This document shows, one piece after another, positions 34,929-44,949 of a stretch of 64,000 nucleotides of DNA. The stretch covers positions 60,804-124,803 of the forward strand of contig MU277713.1 of the NCBI GenBank assembly GCA_022385805.1, read 5' to 3'. Origin of the DNA: Pilatotrama ljubarskyi. Lineage: Eukaryota; Basidiomycota; Agaricomycetes; Polyporales; Polyporaceae. The notes under the pieces are model-generated. The model saw only the letters and a list, made by a program, of their open reading frames with translations. It ran no database searches and was not told the origin of the DNA. Position numbers and translations under genes: made by a program. Positions within the stretch are counted from its first letter, which is position 1, and every line of letters begins with the position of its first letter.

Positions 34929-34939
34929 CCGGGCTTCAG

Positions 34940-35501
34940 GCCGGGCTGTCGGCCCTACTGAGGCTCTCCATCGGGATACCCCCCGGCCGGATTGCCCCCT
35001 ATGGTCGACCTGCTGACCGATTCTCTCCATTCTTACGGGCAATTTCTCGCCGATTTTCACTCTAATTGCGAGCGAAGCGAGCATCTCTATGGTGAAAACG
35101 GTCGACCAAACAACAACAAATTCCCCGCACGCAAGGAAGGTGAGGTGGCAGCGGAGGTTTTCGAGATCTCTTCCGTGCAAAACAGCTTCCATGCCACTTG
35201 TTGTATGATATAGCTCAGTACATCATTGGTATACACACGCCCAGAAAGTTTCATGGCCAACGGGTGAATTGTGCTTGAGGAATGAGACAGTCGGCCGTCG
35301 CCAGTGTAGTCTAGCGCTCAGGTTCAATGCTAAGCGCCTAGCACGGTGACAAGCCACAGTGCCAGGACTCGAGCTAGCACTGTCGTCCGCTCTGCCTGAC
35401 GGCTCGGTGGCTAAGTGCACAATGAACATATGTGAACTTCCAGCAATCTTTGTGGCTCAAACAGCTTACCATCCGCCAACCACAACGTATCAGGTCGACC
35501 C
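34940..35501. other. Left internal spacer of the Helitron-like element
   Basis: Non-coding stretch between the LINE insertion and the start of the Rep-helicase gene. It presumably holds the promoter. I saw no clear TATA box or Helitron 5' terminus. Confidence 0.5.
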
Positions 35502-38500
35502 ATGCCAGCCGTTCTCAGCACCGCTCGCCACGGCAATCACAGCGACCGAGAATGTCGCAAGTGTGGAACAAGTGTCCCTGGGACGCTTCAGCACTGGGAC
35601 TTTCAGTTACGTATGTGTCAACACTGCGCACTTACCTACATGCCTCCTATTCGGATCCCTAGTGGTCGCATGGCAAACCTTCGCAACTGCACCCTATGCA
35701 ATGGTTCCTATGACGCAGGCTTGTTTGATGCCGGACCTGGTGCCGCCCCCCATGCACACTGCCGAAGCTGTCGCAAACGTCAGCGCTGTACGGGCTGTCG
35801 CAAGATCAAGAAGCACCGAGAGTTTCGACGGCCGTCCGCAAATGAGAATGTCAACCTACACGCACCTCAAAGACATGCCGCACCGCTCTTGAGAACATGC
35901 CGTAAATGCCGTGAGCGACAGGCTCAACGAGAGCTAAGGCATCGTCAGAGAGCACAGGAAGCCGGTGAGTGCAGCAAAGGGGCTGGAGAGATATAAACTT
36001 TGGCTCACAGGTACCTCAGGATATCGCTGGTGTTCGGGCTGCCGACGTCAGGTCACATTGGCTGAATGCACAGATGTGGCTGGTATCGTGAGAGCGACTT
36101 GCGAAGCCTGCCGAGCTCTCCAGCGGCAAAGATATGCAGCGCAACATGGACGGGCGCAAGTGGCAGGCGATGACGATGAGAACGATGATGTCATTGAAGA
36201 GGTCGAGGGCGCCGTGCCAGATGGTGTTCATGTGGATGAAAACGATGACTTCGATGCCATTTTCGGAGATGGTTCTGAACTGGCTGGGGTCGATTTACTC
36301 GAGGACTCCGCGTTGAATCACAATGAAGACAGGCTGTGGAAGACATTTCATCAGAAGCTCAACGCTTTAGCCCTCCAAACATGCATGACCTGCCACGAAC
36401 GTGACTTCGACCTCAATCTCCGCCACGATGAATGTGCCCGTTGCCGCAACGACAAAGGAGACCCAGTGAAGAAATTCAGTACTGCAAATAATATGATTCC
36501 AGGTGAGCTCTCGTCAGCTGTAGCATGCAGTTGGAACTACTGACACATCAATGATTGCTGAAGCGGTTACGAGACCGCTATGCCTCCAGAACTTGACTGA
36601 CATGGAGGAAATGCTGATCGCCCGTGTGCTACCCATGATGCAAGTCAGATACACGAGAGGTGGTCAACTGCGGTATAAGGAACATGTGATAAACTTTCCT
36701 CAGGATATCGCCCCAGTTGCACAACGCCTCCCACGACTTCCAGAAGACATCAACTGCGTGATTATACGGCGTGAAGGAACTGACCTTGAACACCACATCG
36801 ACTTCATCGTGCGCCGCAATAAAGTGCAGGAAGCCCTCGAGTACAAGATCGGGCATGATCCTCATTACGCGGGACTCGAGCTCGATCATGAAGCACTCGG
36901 TCAGCTTCCCCAGCAAGGGACAGTCGTACACCGGATTGCAACCTGTCGCATAGGCCGACAGCAGGAAGGAGTTGCTCCAGATGCTGCGGGTCCTACTGAG
37001 GCTGCAGGTACAGACATAGGGGAGGTGGAACAAGACGATGAGCCCGAGAACGAGAGTGACCCGAGTGTTGGCGGAGTACTCAACCTGGGCGCTTCAGGCC
37101 CAACTGAGGTTGCAGCGGTCCGTGCGGGTGCGAATGAACTGCTAGATAATGTCACAGGACAGCCGATTGTGAGTTTTCCAGTATGTGCACCATGAGGAAT
37201 AGTAACTCACATGCTGTAGCTCCCAGCACCGCAGCTTGACGCTCGACCCGTCGATGAGCACACCGCTGGTTACATTGTACAAGCCTTTCCTACGCTCTTC
37301 CCAGATGGTGCTGCAGACTACAATGAGCCACGCCTGATGAAGACACATCTCGGCGAATACTTCACACACCTTCTGCGCTTCGAGGACGGCCGTTTCGGAC
37401 GACACCGTCGCTTCCCCTGGTTTGCATTCAATACCCTGCAGCGTCAGCGTGCCCATGACAAGGCTAGAATATTCATCCGACAGGCACACGATGCAGCATC
37501 ACTTACCGCAGGAGAAGTACGCACAATGCTTGAAGAAGGAGATGAGAGTCTCGCGAATCGTATGATTCGCTATGGAAACGATCTTCGTGGGACACGGGCG
37601 TACTGGCTGGCAAGACGTTCAGAGCTGATCGACATGATCCGGATGCAGGGTGCTCCTCACCTATTCTTTACACTCAGCGCAGCGGACCTGCAGTGGCCAG
37701 ACTTGCATCGCCACATGCCGCAAGAGACAGATGTGCCCGAGGGCGACGACCGCGCTGCTCGACGCCAGCGACGATTAGCGCTCAATCGCAACCCGCATCT
37801 CGCCGCATCGTACCTGGACCACCGTGTACAGATGTTCACGAAGCACTTCCTTCATCCGCTTCTGGATGTCGCCGACTTCTGGTACCGGTACGAGTGGCAG
37901 GATAGGGGCAGTGGTCATATTCACGGCTTCTTGTGGCTGAAGAACGCGCCAGCGGCAGACGATATCAACTGGGACCTGCTGAAGGACAAGGAGGCAATCA
38001 TTTCAGATGATTTGGAGGCTAAGATTCAGACGTTCGTCACCTACTGGGACCGTTTGATCACCGCATGGACCCCTATGCCGCCGACCGCAGAAGATAGTAT
38101 GCCATTACGTGGGCAACACCCCTGCAACATTGACTTCGATCACCGCCACGGAACCAAGGAGGAACTTGGACACTTACTGGCATGGGTTCAGCGGCACACC
38201 ATCTGTACGCCCGGCTACTGTCAGGTTAACCGCAAGGTACCTGGGACGTCAAATTTGCGCCCGGTGTGCCGCTTCGACTACCCGCTCCCTTGCCGCGCTA
38301 GCGCTGGGATCGGTTTCGACTCCAAAGGCCGGGTCCGCTTTGAACCACGGCGGAATGATCCACTCGTGAATGCCCATAATCGTGCAATGATCTTCGCTTG
38401 GCAGGCAAATATTGACATCAAGCCTGTGCTAGGAGAACAAGCAGCATTGTCGTGAGTACTCGTGGTCCATCAAATACGGTAGCAACTCACAAGGGCGCAG

Positions 38501-41043
38501 GTACATTGCCAAGTATGCCTCCAAGGCGGAGAGTAATGCACCTCAGTTTCCGGCGCTGCTGGCAAATGTGGTGCAACACGTAGACAGCTCTGCTACAGTA
38601 CAGTCAGTCTGCCAGAAGCTACTGAACAAGATGCTGGGGGAACGTACTTATTCGGCACAAGAGACGGCACACCTATTGCTTGGGATACCTCTAGTCCGGA
38701 CCTCGGTCACCTTTCAGAACCTGAATCTCTCCAAGAACGGCTCCCTACGTGCTCTAGTCACTCACAGGTCCGAAGGTGGAGGGGATATGGACGCCGAAGG
38801 CACTGCTGATCTGCAAAGTGTAACCGGTCAGTCATGGATCCAACGGTGCGCACAGCATGTCTTGAACATGAAGACGAAGCTTACTCTGAGAGATAGCTAC
38901 ATAAACCGACCTGATGACCTCGCCGGTCTCTCGATACACGATGTATTCCGCTGCTATTCTTGGAGGGCAGGCGCTTGGAGAAGCCGTCGGGCAACTACGA
39001 AGGTGATTGTGCGTACCTATCCACGACTATCGCCCAATCCCGATAGTCCAGCGTACGAGGACTATTGTCGGGTCAAAGTGTTGCTCCATCATCCATTCCG
39101 AGCTGTGGACGAACTGCTTGAAGATGCTGCAGGTGGATATCGATCCTGGAGCCAGGTTTTTGAAGCATGCCGCATGGGCCATCAGCACTCGAGGGACACG
39201 CTTAGATCATGGGAGCACGAGAATCGACCAGCGGATGAGGAAGAAGACGAGGACGAAGAAATAAACCCAGACTTTGCAGAGCTCGACGAAGCCGACTGGC
39301 AGGTGTACGCTCGCCTCTTTCCAGATGCGGCACTCCCAGCGTATGATCTCGACGATATCGGAAGGCGGCCGCTTGATGATGGCTGGGACCTAGATGCAAG
39401 CCGTGACCGCTGGGAGCACATCAACCTCATGGCTTCATACATTGCGAACAGGCGTCGAGAGGAAGCGGGCGGTGCAGACGAACTAGACGGAAGTGAAGCT
39501 GCCACGATCGATCTCGACACCTTAGAGGCTGAGCAGCAGCGCATTCTTGGTCGCTTCGTGGACACGTACATGGCTATCCTGAACAACGAGGACGTCCCAA
39601 TCCCGCGCCTGGCGTTGAATATCGACGGGACTGCAGGATGTGGGAAGACTTACCTTATACGGGCGATCTGCCAAGAACTTCGGCGTCTAGCTGCTCTGCA
39701 TGGCAAAGGCGACCCAGTGCGCGTCCTTGCTCCCTCCGGCGTAGCTGCATGGAACGTTGACGGCTTCACGATTCACTCCGCTCTGTCTATTCCCGCTACG
39801 GGCGGGCCTATCTGTGCACTCAATGGCTCTCGACTCGCGACACTGCAACAGGACTGGCGCGACACCCACTTTGTCATAATTGACGAAAAATCCATGCTCG
39901 GGCAACATCTCTTCGCGAAAACCGACGCTCGAATGCGCCAATTGAAGCCCAGAGATGTTCCATTTGGCGGCTTCCATGTTGCAATAATTGGAGACTTTGG
40001 CCAGCTACCACCAGTCGGAGACCGACCCTTGTATTCCCCTCCTCCCCCGCCAGAGAACGGTTCAGAAAGCGCTCAGCTTAGTCGTTCAGGTGCGACACTA
40101 TACGCCCTATTCAAGGAGAGCTTTTGTCTACAGGTTATCCACCGGCAGGAGGGTGCAGATCAAGCGAACTTCCGTACGCTCCTCACGCACGCTCGGAACG
40201 GCGGACTTACAGTCGACGACTGGACTCTGCTATCAACCCGGCAGTCTTCTGCGCTGTCACCTGCTGAGATATCCCTCTTCGATGACAGCATCTGCTTATT
40301 CACCAAGACAGATGCCGTTGATGAGGCCAATCGACGACACCTACTTTCTCTCAACAATCCCTGTGCTCGCATTCTCGCCAAGCACGATGGAGGACCCGAA
40401 GCTGCCAAAGCCTCTGCAGAAGATGCCGCTGGGCTCGAGGCATCCGTGCTCCTTGCGCAAGGAGCAAAGGTCATGATCACTCGAAATCTCTGGCAGAAAC
40501 ATGGTGAGTCGTCTTCTGACTCCTTCCCGGTCAACTGTATTCAAAGCATCCCATCTATTCACAGGTCTGGTCAACGGCGCAACCGGAGTCATCGAAGACG
40601 TCATCTGGTTGCCCGGCTCTGCACGATCAGATCTCCCCCTCGCCGTACTCGTATCCTGCCCGACCTACACGGGCCCAACCCTTTGGCGAACCACTTCCAC
40701 TGAGACGTACCCCGAAGGCATCCCGATTGTACCCATCACATCGATCAAGGCCACCTTCCAATATCGAACTCAAAACCTCTCGCGCACACAGCTCCCATTA
40801 CGCCTAGCCTGGGCTGTCACCGTCCATAAATCGCAGGGCCTCACTCTGGCCCGCGCCCGCATAGGTTTGGGTGCTCGAGAATTCTGCGTGGGGTTGACAT
40901 TTGTCGCGTTGTCGAGGGTGAAGTCTCTATGTAGCCTCTTACTAATAGACCGAGTACACTACGACCGTGTCAAGAAGCTCGGGGGCAAGGGGCTGGATTC
41001 CCGGCAAAACGATATGTTACATAGATACCCCCCCGCTCAATGA
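35502..41043 (+). CDS. Helitron-type Rep/helicase (zinc modules, DUF6570, HUH Rep, PIF1-like helicase)
   Basis: Six exons keep frame: 35502-35964, 36011-36502, 36564-37168, 37220-38451, 38501-40503, 40565-41043 (5274 bases, 1757 residues). The N-terminus has about five CxxC...CxxC modules (CRKC..CQHC, CTLC..CRSC, CTGC..CRKC, CSGC..CEAC, CMTC..CARC). A DUF6570-like part follows (LTDMEEMLIARVLPMM), then the Helitron-like N region (AFPTLFPDGAADY; PHLFFTLSAADLQWPDLHRH) with the HUH motif HIHGFLW at about 753 and tyrosines in SYIAKY at about 932-936. The SF1 helicase has GTAGCGKT (about 1307), VIIDEKS (about 1389), GDFGQLPP and VTVHKSQGLTL. Rep nicks and joins DNA strands for rolling-circle transposition and the helicase unwinds. 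No inactivating change was seen. The start is the first Met after upstream stops. Confidence 0.9.
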
Positions 41044-41409
41044 ACATTCACTACCTCGTCGCTGGCACAAGGCTGTCCATCGAAGTTCGGAAGCAGCCTG
41101 TGTGCTCTCTGCGCAGCGAGCATCTTCGTCCCTGACGGCCGCTAGTGTATAGTCGCTCTGGCAGGCGAGCGCCCGGATGAGAGCATGCTCTCGAGGCCGG
41201 GAGGCCTGTTCATCTACCACCCACCGTAATGCTCTGCGCCCTCGCGAGAAGGCACTCTTAGGCTGCCCATTCATTCTGTATTACTCTTTATCGCGCTAGT
41301 AGCAAGACATACAGGATACGCGAGGCCTGTTCAAGCGTTTCCGGACGCGGGGGGAGCTCTTACGAGGCCTGTGCAGGTAGTCTGGACACGGTGGCCCCGG
41401 AGACCCCCT
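41044..41409. other. Right internal spacer of the Helitron-like element
   Basis: Non-coding. CTAG followed by T occurs at about 41142 and 41295, the only candidates for a Helitron-type CTRR end, but neither has a clear hairpin before it. Motifs of the GGCCTGTTC and CCGGAC kind begin at about 41320. Confidence 0.5.
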
Positions 41410-41429
41410 ATGCCTGTGCCAGTCCGGAC
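41410..41429 (+). repeat. Right subterminal repeat
   Basis: ATGCCTGTGCCAGTCCGGAC, identical and in the same orientation as 33898-33917. Confidence 0.85.
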
Positions 41430-41508
41430 GTTTACGAGCGCTTACTAGGCCTGTTCCCTACGGACATTTTCGTCAAAATCGCCTGACCCCGGAACAGGCC
41501 TCTCCCCC

Positions 41509-41524
41509 CATTGCCAGGGGTCCT
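41509..41524 (-). repeat. Right terminal inverted repeat (16 bp)
   Basis: CATTGCCAGGGGTCCT, the exact reverse complement of 33830-33845. Confidence 0.9.
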
Positions 41525-41532
41525 CGAACGAC
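41525..41532. repeat. Target-site duplication, right copy
   Basis: CGAACGAC, identical to 33822-33829. Confidence 0.85.
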
Positions 41533-41657
41533 ACGCGCCAAACATCACCGGCTTTGGATTATAGCCAGCCTCGCGTGTGGCGGCCCCGAATTCGACTTGA
41601 CCTTTATTCCGTACCACAACCATCTCCCTCTCATCTCCTCCGAGCGGACTTCTCCCT

Positions 41658-44604
41658 ATGCCTCCTCGCAAGACACAGAAGACAGACGCAGAGGGCACTC
41701 GAGCAGCCTCGGAGTCTACGGTCACCGAGTCGACTGTTACGACCCGCCGCGTGACCAGAGCAGCGACGAGGGGCCAGCCAAACGCGCAGAAACAATCTAG
41801 TACTGATCGACAAGGGCCGGCAGCAAAGAAAGTCAGCGATGCTTTGCATGCAGATGCACGGCCTACGAAGTGAATCGTTCGTAAAGGCCGCCTTCAACTC
41901 CTTCCCGACTTCGCTTTGGAAGTACAGCTCGAGGTAAGCTGATCCCTCGGGGTAGCTTTTGATCGCACATGTGGCTAGACCGACACAACACTTGTACCCG
42001 CCTAGATGTATAGCTATCTCGAGCCCCAGGACCTCCTACATCTCTCGCGTACATGCAAGAAGTTCCGAGCCTTCTTCCTTGATCGCAAGCTCAACGAGCA
42101 CCTGTGGCGGCAGGCGCGTCAGAATCTAGCCACCGACGCCCTCCCTCCGCGTCCACCGTTCATGAGCGAGCCTGCGTTTATCCACCTCCTCTACTCTCCA
42201 TATTGCCACGTGAGTTATAAGAGCACTCCATGGTTTCGGAAGCTGAATTGCACGTAGAATTGCGGCACCCCCAATGTGCGCAAGATCCTCCCGGCGTGCC
42301 TCATGCGGTGCTGTTCCAAATGCCTCCTGGAGCGGTACATCGTATTTCTTGCTTATTCTTGCGGCGCCCACTGATGAGGTGATTATGTCCAACAGGACTG
42401 TATGGTATCACGACGCAATCGAGGCAGCGCATAAGATCAATGTCTCCTGGGCATCATATTCTCCTACAAAAATCTCGAGTCCTACTGTCCTCTTCTCGAG
42501 AAGAAAGTGAGCACCATTCAGAGTCCTGTTCTCAGACCAAACACGAGCTCAGCCCTTCACCACTTTCCTTCGTTGGCAGCCGTCCCTCTCAACCGAAGGG
42601 CAACCGATTATTGAAGGAGCATGTGGACCATATTTTCAATGAGATCAAGACGCTGCCGACTCCCTTGACCCGTGAAGCTATCAAAGAGCTCATGGCGAGG
42701 CTACGAGAAGAGTACAACAAATGTCTGCAGGTATACCGCGATATAGCCGATGTTGTGGTATAGAATGCTGATGGTTCTATATTAGTATGCAAGGCTGATA
42801 CATGGGTGGCTGAGTGAGCGTGAAGAAGAGAGGACAGCCAGCCTGGGTGACTCCAGGAAGCAACGGTTTGAGGAGTAAGTCGTGGCCCTCACATGCCAAG
42901 CATTATACCCCACTAAACCTACCCTCTTCCAGAATTGTCCTTCGGCTGCGAGAGAGGCGGCTGGGACAAAGACCTCGAGTTCATGGGCGCGAAGGGCATC
43001 GAGAAGATATCAGAGATCCCTGTGGTACGCCAGTCATTGAAACTGACGGAGGGTGGTAAGTGCTATCACCGTCGCACACGACGCCGAAAAGCTCACTGGC
43101 ATACACGGCGATATGACCTCCCAGCATGGCGAAAGGTACTCGCCGCACTCGAGACCTACCTTAACGAGACACACAAAGCCCGACTAGAGAAGGAGTACCG
43201 GGCTGCGATCCGTGCACGATTCGACGCGCTCGACCAGGCGATTGCGGCATGCTACGTCACGCTGCCCCTGACCGCCCGTATGGACTGCCGGCCGCAGCCG
43301 ATCGACTTCGCGCTCACGCCCGTGTGCAGGGCGATCATGGATGTGCCGACGTCGGAAACGGTCACAGCAGCCGACTTCGCCTCTGTGCTCCCGAGCTTAG
43401 CTGCAAATTGGCATGCTGACCGCAAGGACGAACTGACGAGGTTCATCCGCCCCATCCTCGGCGGGGAGGTCCCTGCTGGTGTCGACCCCCTCGAGCTAGC
43501 AATCGCATGCTTCCTCCCTGTCGGGTTGTATGGTCGCTGTTGTCCTGCTATCGCCTGCATGCGGTATCCGGCGATCCTCGCACACAAATGCCGGAGCAAT
43601 TGTTTCCACTCGGAAATCATCACGAAGGAAGATTTCGACGCAGAGGATCAATACACGCGCACCATCAAGTCGCTGAACTGGACCGAGGGTGATTTCAAGC
43701 ACCTTCATGAGATGTACCACCAGGGGACCGCGTATGTGCCCTTCCATATTAGTACGGCTCCGGAGTGGCTACCAGAGTGGGTGCAGCCGGTGGTCGCGAT
43801 GATGTCCAGGATCGTCTCTGCGCTCGGCCTGGATACGACGGTCACAACATTCGATCAGTTAGAGGCGTGCAACACCTGGCTACGCTGCGAAGCCTGCGAG
43901 ACGCGCGAGTTGGAGCAGCCTCACGAGACAAGCCGGAAGCTGTACGCTTACTCGTGGAGGGGAGCGGTGAGTTGTCGACATCGGGACCTGAGGGCACTGC
44001 CCTTGCCGCTGCTGTGACCACTACTAACATGCCTACTCTATTCCCAGTTCACGCACGATGCATCCCATTACAAATCCCCCTACTGCTATAACCATCAACC
44101 TGAGGCAGAGTGGCGCCGCGCCGATGAAGGAGACTACGTCAAGGTTCACGCTGCTGTTGAGGAAGCATCGCGAAAGGGTCTCGAGTGGGGCTTGCGCAGC
44201 GCGAGCCTGCAATGGTCCTGCTCTCTGTGCCCTGTGTTTGTGGGGAACAAATCGGAGATATCGCACCATCTTGCGCAGAGGTGAGCGTCGCAAAGTCGAG
44301 TCCTATAGTAATAAACGTCGTGCTGAATGCTACTCCTCCTCGTAGCCACGGCATCGAGGACCCTGCGCAGGCAGAGACTGACGGGACAATCTACGTCCAT
44401 CCTTGCTCGAATCAGCATTATCTGTGCATTGACGAGGTCTTCCTCTATGAGCGCCGAGCAGATGGCCACCGTGGGGGACGTACCTGCATTGCCACTTCAT
44501 GCGCCTTTCTGCTTTGCAGGGGACCTACTGTACCCACTGTACCCACTGTTTCCATCGTAACCGCCTCCTACCTTACTCCCCCATACGCTGCTTCTCTGTC
44601 CTGA
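41658..44604 (+). pseudogene. F-box protein, copy B, with an in-frame stop
   Basis: Exon-by-exon paralogue of the gene at 30520: MPPRKTQKTDAEGTRAAS, then after an intron YSYLEPQDLLHLSRTCKKF and FIHLLYSPYC, NVRKIL..CCSKCL, WDKDLEFMGAKGIEKISEIP, DCRPQPIDFALTPVCRAIMD, WSCSLC..ISHHL and DGTIYVHPC. Exon 1 (41658-41933, 92 codons in phase with its donor) contains TGA at 41871-41873, where copy A has an Arg codon. Translation from the MPPRK start would end after 71 codons. Exon 2, however, begins with an ATG (42006) where copy A has Ile, so a product starting at the F-box could still be made. Everything downstream appears open, which points to a recent nonsense mutation. The 3' end is approximate; a last intron near 44460 is possible. 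Confidence 0.7.
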
Positions 44605-44949
44605 TATATAATGTCTTGTGATACCCACTTGCGTCTCTCTCACTCATCAGTCGGGCGATAACCGCAGAATGTCGAGAGTACAGAGCCACGGTATCTATGT
44701 CATAACACGGATGTACCCGATAAATATTGATGGGGCATCTACTACAACACGACAAAGCAAGGAACGATACGGCGGAGCAGCGAGGACACTACAGCTTACA
44801 GCAGCAGGAGCAGATCATTACGGGCTACATAGCATTTAAAGTATGCTGACGACTGCGAGGGAAGCGAGGTGAATCAATAAGTGCACGGACAGGACATCAT
44901 CGCTCGTCAGTTGTTCGTGCGCTGTCTGGTAAGAGACAGCAGAAACCAG
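44605..44949. other. Convergent intergenic region
   Basis: About 345 bases between the F-box copy B (plus) and the regulator at 44950 (minus). It presumably holds both 3' untranslated regions; nothing else was seen. This is the border between the transposon-rich part and the core-like part. Confidence 0.5.

Larger units (their letters stand above)
33830..41524 (+). mobile_element. Terminal-inverted-repeat element carrying a Helitron-type Rep-helicase
   Basis: The 7695-base element is bordered by perfect 16-bp terminal inverted repeats, AGGACCCCTGGCAATG at 33830-33845 and its complement at 41509-41524, flanked by a perfect 8-bp duplication CGAACGAC. Near both ends are copies of ATGCCTGTGCCAGTCCGGAC in direct orientation, plus CCTGTTCC, GGAACAGGCCT and CCGGAC motifs. 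The only large gene inside is the Rep-helicase at 35502-41043. A 5'-truncated LINE (34031-34928) was inserted later. Without the LINE and its duplication the element is about 6.8 kb. Canonical Helitrons have neither inverted repeats nor target duplications, so either this is an unusual lineage or a Helitron lies inside another transposon. No convincing Helitron 3' hairpin with CTRR was seen inside. Confidence 0.8.

Noticed and set aside
41140..41300. CTAG-T sites as a possible Helitron 3' end
   Set aside because: No convincing hairpin directly upstream and no matching TC 5' end before the gene; the outer inverted repeats with target duplication are much stronger borders.
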